A DNA stretch of 64,000 nucleotides from Pseudophaeobacter flagellatus (GCF_021228235.1 NZ_JAJQRG010000006.1:1-64000); one strand, 5' to 3'. Shown: positions 32,706 through 42,127, counted from the stretch's first letter. The notes: generated by a model from the letters alone, not told the origin. Translations and numbers: made by a program.

Positions 32706-34493
32706 TCAGAACGCCGCCCCAAAGCAGGCGGCAAAACCAAGGGCGGCAAGCAGCATCCGCAGCGGCAGACGCAACCGCCCGATAAGAGCGTATGACAGAC
32801 AGGTCAGGCCCGTGCCGATCAGGACAAAGGCTTTGACGGCCCCAAATGGATCGGTCGTGAGACGGATCAAATCGGGGTTTGCAATCATCGCCAGCGGAAT
32901 CACATAGAGCCCAACCCCCAGCGCCATCGCCGTCAGCGCCACCTTCAGCCAGTTCTCTCCGATCATGCCGGCCGCGATAAAGACGGCGCCGCAGACAGGG
33001 GGCGTAATGGTTGAAAGCAGTGCAAACCAAAACACAAACAGATGCGCTTGCAACGGCTCCAGCCCCAATTCCGTCAGGGCCGGGCCTGCCACCGACACGC
33101 AGATCACATAGGCAGCGGTGGTCGGGACCTCCATGCCCAGCAGCAGGCAGGCCAATGCCGTGAGCAAAAGCGCAGGCCAAAGCAGCCCGCCCGCCCCGGA
33201 CAGGATCACCGAGGTGATCTTGATGCCAAGGCCGGTGATGCCCAGCACTCCGATGATGATAGAGGCGCAGATGATAATGGAAGCAATCATCGCAACCTGC
33301 CTGCCGATCGCCGTGAAGCCACCGCCCAAACGGGCCAGGCCCTGGGTCAGGTTCATGCGCGGCGTGGCGTCAAAGAACAGCGCAGCAGCACCCGCAAGAA
33401 TAGCAAGAACAGCTGCATACTGCGGGGTAAATCCGGCGGCAAACATCGCAATCAGCAGCACCGAAAAGGGCACCAGGAAAAAGCATGAGGTCACAAAGAC
33501 CATGCGCGGGCTGGGCCGTTGGTCTTCCGGCACGGCTTTCAGTTCAAAACGTTGGGCATAGGCATTGATGCCAACCCAGACCGTCAGAAAATACAGCACC
33601 GCAGGCAGCAGCGCTGCCAGCATGATCTTCGTGTAGGGCACGCCTGTCAGTTCAACCATGACAAAGGCCCCAGCCCCCATCAAGGGCGGCATGATCTGCC
33701 CGCCGGAAGAGGCCACGGCCTCCACTGCGGCGGCCAGGCGTTTGGGATAGCCAAGCTTGGTCATCGCAGGCAAGGTTATAGCCCCTGTTGAGGCCACATT
33801 GGCCGAGGCAGAGCCAGAGATAGAGCCGAACAACGCTGAAGAAAACACCGAAACCTTGGCCGCACCACCGGTCAGACGCCCCGCAGCCGCAGCGGCCACA
33901 TTCATGAACCCCTGCCCCGCTTCGCCCGCATTCAGCACCGCGCCAAAGATCACAAAGATTGCGACAACCCCGACCGACACCCCGGTGAGACTGCCCCACA
34001 GCCCGCCTTCGGCGATAACAAGCGTGCCCAGAAAGCTGCGCAACGGGGTGCCGGCATGGCCAAATTCACCGGGGATATACTGCCCCCAAAGCCCATAAGC
34101 CAGGGCACAGAGCGCCACCAATGGCAGCGGCCAGCCGATCATCCGGCGCGCCCCCTCCATCGCGATCAGCAACAGGCTGATGGCCAACACCACCTGAAAG
34201 CCGTTTTCCAGAAAACCATATTGGTTGCGCAGCATCTGGTGGCTCAGCGCGATCCAGATACAGCCTGCAATGCCAATCACGGTAATGACCAGGCCGGACC
34301 ACCAGGCCAATGGGGTCTTGGCGGAATACAAGAATACCCAAGGCAGGATCAACGCCATGTGCAGGGGGCGCGCCACCAGATTGGGCACCAATCCGTAAAA
34401 GATCAGCCCGATGTGAAACACGGCAGTAATGGCGCCAAACAGCATCCAGACATGGCCTGCATGTGGCGCGAAGCGGAGGGATAAAGATGTCAT
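32706..34493 (-). CDS. TAXI-TRAP transporter fused permease (DctQM-like)
   Basis: The 595-residue membrane protein unites the small (about the first 4 helices) and large TRAP permease parts, as is usual for TAXI systems. Gly-rich signatures such as GSISGSASANVASTGAITLPAM and PPLMGAGAFVMVELTGVPYTKIM mark the DctM-like core. It uses an ion gradient for uptake of a substrate brought by the receptor encoded just upstream. Between the two genes lies a strong hairpin. C4-dicarboxylates or glutamate/2-oxoglutarate-type acids are typical for TAXI systems, but the substrate here is unknown. Confidence 0.93.
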   Translation of the reverse strand: MTSLSLRFAPHAGHVWMLFGAITAVFHIGLIFYGLVPNLVARPLHMALILPWVFLYSAKTPLAWWSGLVITVIGIAGCIWIALSHQMLRNQYGFLENGFQVVLAISLLLIAMEGARRMIGWPLPLVALCALAYGLWGQYIPGEFGHAGTPLRSFLGTLVIAEGGLWGSLTGVSVGVVAIFVIFGAVLNAGEAGQGFMNVAAAAAGRLTGGAAKVSVFSSALFGSISGSASANVASTGAITLPAMTKLGYPKRLAAAVEAVASSGGQIMPPLMGAGAFVMVELTGVPYTKIMLAALLPAVLYFLTVWVGINAYAQRFELKAVPEDQRPSPRMVFVTSCFFLVPFSVLLIAMFAAGFTPQYAAVLAILAGAAALFFDATPRMNLTQGLARLGGGFTAIGRQVAMIASIIICASIIIGVLGITGLGIKITSVILSGAGGLLWPALLLTALACLLLGMEVPTTAAYVICVSVAGPALTELGLEPLQAHLFVFWFALLSTITPPVCGAVFIAAGMIGENWLKVALTAMALGVGLYVIPLAMIANPDLIRLTTDPFGAVKAFVLIGTGLTCLSYALIGRLRLPLRMLLAALGFAACFGAAF

Positions 34494-34509
34494 GAGATCA
34501 GCTCAATGC

Positions 34510-34540
34510 GCCCTGCCCCGGCACAAGACCGGAGCAGGGC
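34510..34540 (-). promoter_or_regulatory. Intra-operon hairpin between TAXI receptor and permease genes
   Basis: GCCCTGC-c-CCGG pairs with CCGG-a-GCAGGGC around a short loop, lying between the receptor stop (34547) and the permease start (34493). There is no T-run, so it is more likely an mRNA-stabilising or attenuating hairpin than a full terminator. Confidence 0.6.
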
Positions 34541-34546
34541 AACAAA

Positions 34547-35503
34547 TTACATATGCGCGGCGTCCAGCGCCATACCGATTTCTTTGTAATACCGGATCGC
34601 ACCGGGGTGGATCTGTGTGGTGATGTTGCTCAGCATGTCTGAAGAAACACCCGCCCACCAAGCCGCATCCTTGGCCATGTCTTCGCGGGTTTCCCAATAT
34701 GTTTTGGTCAGCTCATAGGCCGTGTCATCGTCCATCTTGGTGGTGGAATAGGCAACAACCGGCAGCGAGGTGGTGGTGATGTCTTCCGTCTGCCCCGTAT
34801 AGGTACCCGCCGGGATCGTCAGTCGGGTCCGCTTGGACGCAGCGATCTGCTCGTCATCCAGCGACAACACGGTCACCCCGGTCGAGGCCGCAGCTTCGAT
34901 CACATTTGGCGCCGGAAAGGACCCGGCAGTGACAAAGCCGTCGATCTGACCATTTTTCAACGCGTTCACCGCATTGGACAGCTCAGAATCAGCGATGATC
35001 ACCTTGCCCTCAAGCCCGAAAAGACCCAGGTATTTTGCGCCCTCACGCGCACCAAAAGAGCCGCTGCCCAAGAGAATGGTCTTGCCTTCCATATCGGCAA
35101 AGCTGCTGATGCCGCTGTCTGTCGACATCACAAAATGCATGGTCAGCGACGGGATCGGGAACAGTGCGCGGATCTCGTCAAAGGCCGGATCGCCCTTGCC
35201 TTCAAACATCGCCTTGCCGCCCTGGGCCAGCCCCACCAGCGCCGGTGGTGTGGTAAAGACATAATCGCCCCCGCGGGCGCGCACCTCCATCACGTTTTGC
35301 ACCGACCCCTGACTTTCCTCCACCGTGACAGAGATATCCCCGCCGGTGCCTGCCTTCATGGCTTCGGCAATCTGCGCGGCCATCTGAAAATAAGACGACC
35401 CCGCCTTGGCCGATTTATAGGTAATCCGGGTTTCGGCCGAGGCCACGCCGGTCATCATCAGGGCAACAGCCGCAGCTGCGCCAATGGATTTCATAAAGGT
35501 CAT
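34547..35503 (-). CDS. TAXI family TRAP transporter solute-binding protein
   Basis: The 318-residue periplasmic receptor has a Sec signal peptide (residues 1-24, cut after ASA). The TAXI pattern follows: SSYFQMAAQIAEAMKAGTGGDISVTVEESQGSVQN near the N-terminus and LGSGSFGAREGAKYLGLFG in the hinge area. The frame is open to 35572, but the ATG at 35503 has GGGAGGG upstream and gives the signal peptide. It supplies substrate to the fused permease downstream. It lies directly after the lyase gene on the same strand. Confidence 0.92.
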   Translation of the reverse strand: MTFMKSIGAAAAVALMMTGVASAETRITYKSAKAGSSYFQMAAQIAEAMKAGTGGDISVTVEESQGSVQNVMEVRARGGDYVFTTPPALVGLAQGGKAMFEGKGDPAFDEIRALFPIPSLTMHFVMSTDSGISSFADMEGKTILLGSGSFGAREGAKYLGLFGLEGKVIIADSELSNAVNALKNGQIDGFVTAGSFPAPNVIEAAASTGVTVLSLDDEQIAASKRTRLTIPAGTYTGQTEDITTTSLPVVAYSTTKMDDDTAYELTKTYWETREDMAKDAAWWAGVSSDMLSNITTQIHPGAIRYYKEIGMALDAAHM

Positions 35504-35629
35504 TTTGATCCCTCCCATTGAATTGCCAAGACAATTGATCCTTGGCCCGTGAAATGCAAGCGGCGACGACATTCTAACTGCCGCCGCCCGCGTCTTTGTG
35601 CCAATTCAGCGCACCCCGAGTCTGCAGGT

Positions 35630-36511
35630 CTAGATCTCGTGCGTTTTGCGCGCGTTATAGGCCTGTTCAGCCGCGAAATAATCGTCAAACCCAATGCGGG
35701 TTTTCACCTCATCAAAGGGCATCAGGCGATCAGCGGGCACGGCGCCGGTCTTCAGCTCGGCCAGTGCGCCGGTCATTGCCTTCATTGCCGCCGCAATCAG
35801 GGTGATCGGATAGGCGGCGATCTGAAAACCCATCTCCTGCAATTCTGCCGGGGACAGGTTTGGCGTCAGGCCGCCTTCGATCATATTTGCCATCTTGGGA
35901 CCGGGCAGTTCCGCGCAGATCCGGCGCATTTCATCCAGATCGCGGGGGGCCTCAACAAACAGGATATCTGCGCCCAACTCGTGAAATTTTTGCGCCCGGC
36001 TGATGGCTTCGTCCAGCCCGTGGTCATGGCGGGCATCGGTACGGGCAAGGATCAGAATGTCATGGCCTTCGTTGCGCGCATCCACTGCGGCGCGAATGCG
36101 TTCAAAGGCCTCGTCCCGGCCAACCACGCTTTTGCCCGCCGTATGGCCGCAGCGTTTGGGCGCCAGCTGGTCTTCGATCATCACCGCCGCAAACCCTGCC
36201 TGGGCAAAGCCCTTGACCGTGCGCTTGGTATTCAGCGCGTTGCCATAGCCGGTGTCGCCATCGCCAATCACCGGGATATTGACCGCGTTGCAGATGTTGC
36301 GACCCTGGTCGATCACTTCGCCGTAGGACATCAACCCGGTATCGGGCATCCCCAGCCGGGCCGCCGCAGTGGCAAAGCCCGACATGAAGGTCAGTGGAAA
36401 GCCCTCCTGCTCGATCAATTTGGCCGAGAGCGGATCAAAACAGCAGGGCATGGTGATGATCTGCCCGCCCTGCAACAGGGCGCGCAATCTGTCAGAAGAT
36501 GAAACTGTCAT
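35630..36511 (-). CDS. Isocitrate lyase/PEP mutase superfamily lyase
   Basis: The 293-residue protein has the superfamily barrel with Mg-binding GDGDTGYG (Asp84, Asp86) and the catalytic loop KRCGH (119-123). That loop is typical for C-C lyases (isocitrate, 2-methylisocitrate, dimethylmalate) and less so for PEP mutase, so a 2-hydroxy di- or tricarboxylate lyase or oxaloacetate decarboxylase is likely. Start: ATG 36511; a TTG at 36532 would add seven residues. It lies between two TRAP-type transport systems on the same strand, so it may cleave an imported acid. The exact substrate cannot be read from sequence. Confidence 0.85.
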   Translation of the reverse strand: MTVSSSDRLRALLQGGQIITMPCCFDPLSAKLIEQEGFPLTFMSGFATAAARLGMPDTGLMSYGEVIDQGRNICNAVNIPVIGDGDTGYGNALNTKRTVKGFAQAGFAAVMIEDQLAPKRCGHTAGKSVVGRDEAFERIRAAVDARNEGHDILILARTDARHDHGLDEAISRAQKFHELGADILFVEAPRDLDEMRRICAELPGPKMANMIEGGLTPNLSPAELQEMGFQIAAYPITLIAAAMKAMTGALAELKTGAVPADRLMPFDEVKTRIGFDDYFAAEQAYNARKTHEI

Positions 36512-36555
36512 CGATAGATTTTCTTTCAACAAGAGATATTTAAGTCCAGCAGGCG

Positions 36556-37827
36556 CTAGAACAGCTTATACGGGATATAAAGCGCCAGATCCTGCCAGAA
36601 CCAGAGCAAGGCAGCCATGCCCAGCATCATCAGCGCAAAGGGCCAGGCACCCTTGACCACGCTTTCCAGCCGCGCCTTGCCCACTGCCTGGATGACAAAA
36701 AGGTTCAACCCCACGGGCGGGGTGATCAGCGCCGCCTCGATCAACACCACAAAGAAGATACCAAACCAGATCGGATCAATGTTCATCGCCTGCAGCGCCG
36801 GGAACAGAACCGGCACCATGATCAGCATCATCGACAGCGATTCCAGAAAGAAACCGATGATCAACAGCACCAGACCAACCGCCAGAATGAACAGGGTCGG
36901 ATCAGAGATGTTATTGATCAGATAGCCGCTGATGGTCTGCGGTATCAGATAGAGCGTGATGGCGTAGGAAAAGACCTTGGCCCCGGCCACGATGATAAAG
37001 ATCATCGCTGTGGTTTTCAGCGAATCCTCAACCGCTGCCTTCAATTTCGCCCAGTTCATGCGCCCCATCAAAAAGGTGATCAGCATCGCAATCACGAACC
37101 CCACGCCTGCACTTTCAGAGGGGGTGGCGATGCCAGCATAGATCGAGCCGATAATAGCCAGGGCCAGCACAACAGTTGGCAGGGCATAAAAGGTCGCGTA
37201 GGCGCGCTCGCTCCAGGTTGCCTTGGCGATAGATGCCGCAGCCCCCATGCGGCTGTAGATCATCGCATAGATGACAAAGACGCTGGCCATCAAAAGCCCC
37301 GGCCCAATCCCCGCCAGAAACAGCGTCGGGATTGAGGTTTCGGTAATCACGCCATAGATAATCAACGGAATGGAGGGCGGGATCAGAATCCCCAGGGTGC
37401 CCCCCGCCGCCAGTTGCCCCAGAATAAAGGGCTCGTCATAGCCGCGCTGCTTCATTTCGGGGATCGCGACGGTGCCAATGGTTGCGGCCGTCGCCACCGA
37501 AGAGCCGGAGATCGCAGAAAACAGGGTACAACTCATGGTCGTGGCAACGCCCAGGCCGCCAGGCCAATGGCCCACCCAGGCCTGTACGCTGGCAAACAGA
37601 TCACGGCCAACACCGCCTTTCAGCAGCACATTAGACATCAGCAGAAACAACGGCACCGCCAGCAATTCAAAGCTGTCCATGGTGCCAAACAGGCGCTGCG
37701 GCACCGCCACCAGCGGCAACCCCTTGAGCCAAAGCAAGCTCGCCCCTAAGGCCCCCATCGCAAAAGCAACCGGCACACGCAGCAAGAGCAACCCGATCAG
37801 GCTGCCGAGAATGAGAATGGTTTCCAT
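36556..37827 (-). CDS. dctM: TRAP transporter large permease (DctM)
   Basis: The 423-residue protein with about 12 membrane helices has typical DctM signatures (SGSSVATAATIGTVAIPEM; GGTLGILIPPSIPLIIYG). It forms the ion-driven channel part of a tripartite carboxylate importer with DctP and DctQ encoded upstream. It starts one base after the dctQ stop, so it is translationally coupled. The lyase gene follows after about 45 bases. Confidence 0.95.
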   Translation of the reverse strand: METILILGSLIGLLLLRVPVAFAMGALGASLLWLKGLPLVAVPQRLFGTMDSFELLAVPLFLLMSNVLLKGGVGRDLFASVQAWVGHWPGGLGVATTMSCTLFSAISGSSVATAATIGTVAIPEMKQRGYDEPFILGQLAAGGTLGILIPPSIPLIIYGVITETSIPTLFLAGIGPGLLMASVFVIYAMIYSRMGAAASIAKATWSERAYATFYALPTVVLALAIIGSIYAGIATPSESAGVGFVIAMLITFLMGRMNWAKLKAAVEDSLKTTAMIFIIVAGAKVFSYAITLYLIPQTISGYLINNISDPTLFILAVGLVLLIIGFFLESLSMMLIMVPVLFPALQAMNIDPIWFGIFFVVLIEAALITPPVGLNLFVIQAVGKARLESVVKGAWPFALMMLGMAALLWFWQDLALYIPYKLF

Positions 37828-37828
37828 G

Positions 37829-38356
37829 TCAGTGTACCAATGTTTGCTTGGGTAGATCGTCAGGATCCCAAGTCCATATTTTGAAGATTTCCGCCAAAGC
37901 CTGCAGCGCCATCACACCAAAACCAACCCAGATCGCAGATTGAACAAAGGTTTTGGGAACAGCAAGGTAGCTATCGGTTGTATGGCCCGCCTTGGTGGAT
38001 TTCCACCAAATATCCAGACCATATTTTACCGTGATCAGGCAGAACAAAATGATCACCACCATGGCAAAGCTGTCCACCAGCCTGCGGTTAAAGGTATGGG
38101 GGTCGCGGAAGGTCACATCAATAATGATATGGGCCTTGTGCTTCAGCACATAGCCAATCGCCAGATAGGCGGCCCAGACCTGAAAAATGCGGCTCATCTC
38201 ATCTACCCAGATCGTGGGTGAATTCAGCACATAGCGCATAAAGACCTCAAAGAAGACGATAATGCCGGTGGTGAAAAACATCCAAGCGGCGATGGCTCCG
38301 GTAGTTTCCGAAATCACATCCATACTGCGGATATAGGTTTGAATTTTAGACGCCAT
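37829..38356 (-). CDS. dctQ: TRAP transporter small permease (DctQ)
   Basis: The 175-residue protein has four hydrophobic helices and the DctQ pattern VDEMSRIFQVWAAYLAIGYVLKHKAHIIID. It binds DctM in the inner membrane. It stands between dctP and dctM; a GC-rich hairpin separates it from dctP. Confidence 0.93.
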   Translation of the reverse strand: MASKIQTYIRSMDVISETTGAIAAWMFFTTGIIVFFEVFMRYVLNSPTIWVDEMSRIFQVWAAYLAIGYVLKHKAHIIIDVTFRDPHTFNRRLVDSFAMVVIILFCLITVKYGLDIWWKSTKAGHTTDSYLAVPKTFVQSAIWVGFGVMALQALAEIFKIWTWDPDDLPKQTLVH

Positions 38357-38379
38357 CTGTACCCCATTCCCAAACAGAG

Positions 38380-38404
38380 CGCGGCCACCCCAGGGGCAGC
38401 CGCG
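38380..38404 (-). promoter_or_regulatory. Intra-operon hairpin between dctP and dctQ
   Basis: CGCGGC-ca-CCCC-a-GGGG-ca-GCCGCG forms a compact, very stable stem. It lies 17 bases after the dctP stop on the minus strand, with only a weak CTCTGTTTG tail. It probably stabilises the dctP transcript or attenuates read-through, giving more receptor than permease. Confidence 0.65.
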
Positions 38405-38421
38405 GTCTGATTTTTTATTTT

Positions 38422-39417
38422 TCAGTTCGCGGCGGCGCGCACGGCGGCAACAGCGGCGGCACCGGCATCGCCGGCCTCGGTCACGAAGCGATCAACAACA
38501 CCGGCAGTGGCAGCAACCCATTCGGCGCGTTCGGCTTTGGTCAACTCGACAACGGTCATCTTGTCGCTCACCTCGGTGATGGCCTCTGCCTCTTGCGTAT
38601 AGATCGCATCGCGCAGCTGCGCCTCGACGATGGCGGCGGAGTCCATGATGATCGCCTGATGCTCTGGCGACAGGCCTTCAAAGAAGTCATTGTTGATCAC
38701 GGCAACAAATTCGATGGCGCTGTCATAGGACAGGGTCACATGATCCATAACCTCATAGAGTTTGCGCGAGCGCACGCCGGACACCCCGGTCATGCCCACA
38801 TCAACCGCGCCCTGCTGGTAGGCCAGGAACTGCTTGGAGCCCGACATCAGGGTCGGCGCACCGCCGAGGGCTTCGACGGTCCAGCCATGCACCTTGCCGT
38901 AGGTCCGGACCTTTTGGCTGGCCAAATCCGCCGGCACCCGCAGCGCCTTGTCGTTGGACAGGTAGACATTGCGCCCATAGGCCTGCCACCACAGCACCTT
39001 GGCGTTGGTTTCTTTCAGGATTTCAGCGTCAAGTCCGCTGCGCAGCTCAGAGCCGGAGGCTACAGCGGTTCGCAGGTGGGCCTCATCTTCAAAGATGAAG
39101 GGCAGCGAGACCACATCAACCGCAGGCACCGAACCGGTAAAGCGCCCCAAGAAGGCCGTACCGGCCTCGACTGCGCCAGTTCCAACCGCCTCGGGCACTT
39201 CTTTATCCTTGAACAGCTGCGCAGAATCAAACAGCTGCAAAGTCAGCTCACCATCGGACTTTTCCTCGATCAACGATTTGAAATCCAACCAGTTTTGCCC
39301 AAGAGAATGGGTTTTGGGCAGCTGCAACGTGACCCGGATAACGGTTTCAGCCTGCACCGCCGCCGCCGAGAGCAGCAAAGACCCGGCACAAATTGCCCCG
39401 ACAAGAATTTTACGCAT
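38422..39417 (-). CDS. dctP: TRAP transporter solute receptor (DctP)
   Basis: The 331-residue periplasmic receptor has a signal peptide (1-22, cut near VQA-E). The DctP fold is seen in the conserved IRVTLQLPKTHSLGQNW start, the VRTYGKVHGWTVEALGGAP hinge with the carboxylate-binding Arg, and DVGMTGVSGVRSRKLYE. ATG 39417 has GGAGG upstream. First gene of a minus-strand transport operon and divergent from a MarR-type gene with a palindrome between. Substrate is likely an organic acid; not determined. Confidence 0.93.
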   Translation of the reverse strand: MRKILVGAICAGSLLLSAAAVQAETVIRVTLQLPKTHSLGQNWLDFKSLIEEKSDGELTLQLFDSAQLFKDKEVPEAVGTGAVEAGTAFLGRFTGSVPAVDVVSLPFIFEDEAHLRTAVASGSELRSGLDAEILKETNAKVLWWQAYGRNVYLSNDKALRVPADLASQKVRTYGKVHGWTVEALGGAPTLMSGSKQFLAYQQGAVDVGMTGVSGVRSRKLYEVMDHVTLSYDSAIEFVAVINNDFFEGLSPEHQAIIMDSAAIVEAQLRDAIYTQEAEAITEVSDKMTVVELTKAERAEWVAATAGVVDRFVTEAGDAGAAAVAAVRAAAN

Positions 39418-39494
39418 TGTATCCTCCATAGAATTTCCAGAGCAATTTCTGCCCCCCTCATTCCAGAGTTGCGCGATGCGGGAATTCTTGTCAA

Positions 39495-39508
39495 GTTACC
39501 TAGGTAAC
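39495..39508. promoter_or_regulatory. Palindromic operator between dctP and marR-type gene
   Basis: GTTACCTAGGTAAC is a perfect 14-bp palindrome in the 124-bp divergent gap. Its length and symmetry fit a MarR dimer, most simply the product of the gene starting 34 bases further on. It would allow joint repression of the transporter operon and the regulator. Confidence 0.7.
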
Positions 39509-39541
39509 CATATTCTCTGTGGCAACCGGGGGACCCTCTAG

Positions 39542-40042
39542 ATGGGCCAGGACTTAAAAGGAATGACCTCGGGCGAAATGATTTTCGCCGCGATTTACTC
39601 GCTCTCGCAGAAAATCATGCTGCTCTATTCAAAGGCGGTGCTGCGCGAAACCGGACTGAACTGGCAGGATTGGCGCATTCTGCGGGCGGCGGTCTCGCTG
39701 CAATCCTGCCGCGCCCAGGACATCTGCGAAGAAAGCGGGATCAAGAAATCCCATGTCAGCAATGGTCTGGCCCGGCTAGAGGAATACGGCCATATCGCCC
39801 GGCTGGAAAACAAGGGTGACAAGCGCAGCCGCATCATCATCTCCACCGAGCAGGGGCAAAACCTGGTCGCCCGCGCCGAGCCCAAGCTACATGAATTCGA
39901 GGCCCAGCTGGCCAACCAGCCCGATGTCGGCGATGCGGATGCCCTGCTCAACAGCCTACGCTCATACAAGGATGAACTGGGCCGGTTGCTGGATGACAAA
40001 GCGGACCCGCCGCCCCCCCAGGGCAGGATGTCTAACCCCTGA
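39542..40042 (+). CDS. MarR-family transcriptional regulator
   Basis: The 166-residue protein has the winged-helix MarR core: LNWQDWRILRAAVSLQSCRAQDICEESGIKKSHVSNGLARLEEYGHIARLENKGDKRSR in the middle, with dimerising helices at both ends. The C-terminus is Pro-rich. Divergent from the DctPQM operon, with a perfect palindrome in the gap, so it probably represses uptake until the substrate or a product is present. A terminator follows directly. Confidence 0.88.
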   Translation: MGQDLKGMTSGEMIFAAIYSLSQKIMLLYSKAVLRETGLNWQDWRILRAAVSLQSCRAQDICEESGIKKSHVSNGLARLEEYGHIARLENKGDKRSRIIISTEQGQNLVARAEPKLHEFEAQLANQPDVGDADALLNSLRSYKDELGRLLDDKADPPPPQGRMSNP

Positions 40043-40053
40043 CAGGGGCGACA

Positions 40054-40084
40054 AAAAGCCGGACCAACACATGGCCCGGCTTTT
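40054..40084 (+). terminator. Intrinsic terminator after the marR-type gene
   Basis: AAAAGCCGG (40054-40062) / CCGGCTTTT (40076-40084), followed by GTATTTT. The A-rich left side means it could also work for the minus-strand tctA transcript. Confidence 0.85.
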
Positions 40085-40108
40085 GTATTTTGAAAGGCAA
40101 AGTTTGAA

Positions 40109-40127
40109 ACAAAGGCGGTGCCTTTGT
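40109..40127 (-). terminator. Short hairpin directly after tctA
   Basis: ACAAAGGC (40109-40116) / GCCTTTGT (40120-40127) with a 3-base loop, starting two bases after the tctA stop on the minus strand and followed by TTTC. A probable terminator with the next hairpin as back-up. Confidence 0.6.
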
Positions 40128-40128
40128 C

Positions 40129-41643
40129 TTAATCCCCGTCTGCCACCCCGCGCATGCGCAACCGGGCGCGCCGGGCCCGATAGCTGGGCAACACCACCAG
40201 CAGGACTGCCAGCACCAGCAGCCCTAGTGTGATGGGGCGTTCCCAGATGAACGAGGGGCCATCAAACAGCTGCATCGAGCGCGAGAAGTTATCTTCAAGC
40301 ATGCCGCCCAGAATGAAGCCGATCAACAAGGGCGCCAGCGGATAGTCGGCAAAGCGCAACGCTGTGGCACAGATCCCAAAGCCAACCAGCAGCAAAAGCT
40401 CTGTTGCATTGTTCTGGCCAATATAGGCGCCCATCAGGGTAAAGAACAAAATGAACGGAATAAGGTAGGTGCGCGGCACCGACAGCACCTTGGCAATATA
40501 GGGGATCAAAGGCAGGTTCAAAACCAGCAAGACCAGATTGCCGATGAACATCGACATGATCACCGCCCAAAACACCTCTGGTTGGTCAATCATCAGCCGC
40601 GGCCCCGGTGTGACATTCAGCGCGATCAACGCCCCCAGCAGGATTGCCGTCGTGCCCGACCCCGGAATGCCCAGCGTTAGCAGCGGCACAAAAGACCCAG
40701 TACAGGCGGCGTTATTGGCAGTTTCCGGCGCTGCCAAGCCTTTGATAGAGCCCTTGCCAAATTCGTCCTGCTCGTGTTTGGGGGCGATATTACGCTCCAC
40801 CGCGTAGCCCAGAAAACTGGCAATGGTGGCGCCAGCACCCGGCAGCACCCCAATGAAGAAGCCCTGAACAGATTGCCGCCCGATCACCGGGGCAATGGCC
40901 TTGGCCTCCGCGCGGGTGATGCGCAGATCCTTGATCGCCGCGCCATCGCCCTGCTGGGTGGTCTTGGGGCGCAGCACCAGAAACAGCGCTTCGGGCAGGG
41001 CAAACATCGCCATCGCCAGGGTGATAAAGCCAAACCCAGACTGAAGATCCATAATCCCCATGGTAAAGCGCGGCAGATTGAACAGCGCACCCTCTCCCAC
41101 CGTGGCCATGATCAGGCCAAGGGTTGTCATCAGCATTGCCTTGGCAACCTGCCCGGTGCCGGCAAAGGCGGCAATCGCCGACAGACCTACAACCATCAGG
41201 GCAAAATACTCTGCCGAATGGAACAACAGGGCCACCGAAGACAGCGCCGGCGCAAAGACCATCAGCAACAGCGCACCAATTGTGCCACCGGCAAAACTGG
41301 CCACGGCTGCAATGGTCAGCGCCTTGCCCGCCTTGCCCTGTTTCGCCATCGGATAGCCATCAAAACTAGAGGCAACCGTCCCCGCCACCCCCGGCGCGTT
41401 CAGCAGGATCGACGAGGTCGAGCCACCAAAAATGGCACCATAATAGACCCCTGCCAGCAGGATCAGCGCCGCCGAAGGGTCCCCCATCGAAATCGCCACC
41501 GGGATCATGATCGCAATGATCGACATTGGCCCCAGCCCCGGCAACATGCCGATAAAGGTGCCAATCAGACAGCCGCCGATCACCATCAACAGGTTCTGCA
41601 TCGACAGCGCGGTTTGCAGACCAATCAAAAGTCCTTCAAGCAT
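40129..41643 (-). CDS. tctA: Tripartite tricarboxylate transporter, large permease (TctA)
   Basis: The 504-residue protein with about 12 membrane helices has the two TctA repeats (GCLIGTFIGMLPGLGPMSIIAIMIP near the start; VQGFFIGVLPGAGATIASFLGYAVE in the middle) and the GVYYGAIFGGSTSSILLNAPG motif. It forms the ion-coupled pathway of the TTT system. It starts one base after tctB. Citrate-like tricarboxylates are the classical substrates, but this family takes many carboxylates. Confidence 0.95.
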   Translation of the reverse strand: MLEGLLIGLQTALSMQNLLMVIGGCLIGTFIGMLPGLGPMSIIAIMIPVAISMGDPSAALILLAGVYYGAIFGGSTSSILLNAPGVAGTVASSFDGYPMAKQGKAGKALTIAAVASFAGGTIGALLLMVFAPALSSVALLFHSAEYFALMVVGLSAIAAFAGTGQVAKAMLMTTLGLIMATVGEGALFNLPRFTMGIMDLQSGFGFITLAMAMFALPEALFLVLRPKTTQQGDGAAIKDLRITRAEAKAIAPVIGRQSVQGFFIGVLPGAGATIASFLGYAVERNIAPKHEQDEFGKGSIKGLAAPETANNAACTGSFVPLLTLGIPGSGTTAILLGALIALNVTPGPRLMIDQPEVFWAVIMSMFIGNLVLLVLNLPLIPYIAKVLSVPRTYLIPFILFFTLMGAYIGQNNATELLLLVGFGICATALRFADYPLAPLLIGFILGGMLEDNFSRSMQLFDGPSFIWERPITLGLLVLAVLLVVLPSYRARRARLRMRGVADGD

Positions 41644-41644
41644 C

Positions 41645-42127
41645 TCAAGCCCCCCAAAAACCAGGCAACGGGCGCATGTAGATGCCCAGAACCTGTTGCA
41701 CCAGATACCACACGATAAACGCGGCGCAGGCCGCGACAGGCATCAGAATATACCACTTGCGCTCGCCCAGGATGGCCCCGCCAAGAAACAGAAACCCAGC
41801 CGTCGACAGCAAAAAGCCGACCGGGCGCAGACAGAGCGCATAGCCCACCATCAGCGCCAAGAGCAAAAGCGCCTGGCCAAGGTGGTAATCGCCCAGACGG
41901 CGGTAATCGATCTCTGCGGTTTGTTCCGCGCTCTTCTCCAGGCCAAACAGAATGATACAAGAGGCAATTACCCCCAGGGCCGACAGCACCTTGGGAAAGG
42001 TGCTGGGCCAGATTGGATTGCGTTTCATAAACGGGGCAAGCCCGCTATCCATGGTGAACCAGGCGGTATAGCCATAGGCCAGACAAATACTTAGCAGGAC
42101 CAGCGCGATCCATCGATCCAGGGCCAT
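41645..42127 (-). CDS. tctB: Tripartite tricarboxylate transporter, small permease (TctB)
   Basis: The 160-residue protein with four membrane helices matches TctB in size, position and hydrophobic profile (long loop 38-72; paired helices VGYALCLRPVGFLLSTAGFLFLGG). It supports TctA in the inner membrane. It lies between tctC and tctA; a strong hairpin separates it from tctC. Confidence 0.9.
   Translation of the reverse strand: MALDRWIALVLLSICLAYGYTAWFTMDSGLAPFMKRNPIWPSTFPKVLSALGVIASCIILFGLEKSAEQTAEIDYRRLGDYHLGQALLLLALMVGYALCLRPVGFLLSTAGFLFLGGAILGERKWYILMPVAACAAFIVWYLVQQVLGIYMRPLPGFWGA

Noticed and set aside
32324-32749. 141-codon minus-strand frame between TAXI permease and tRNA-Arg
   Set aside because: It overlaps both the permease gene and the tRNA gene and shows no family signal.
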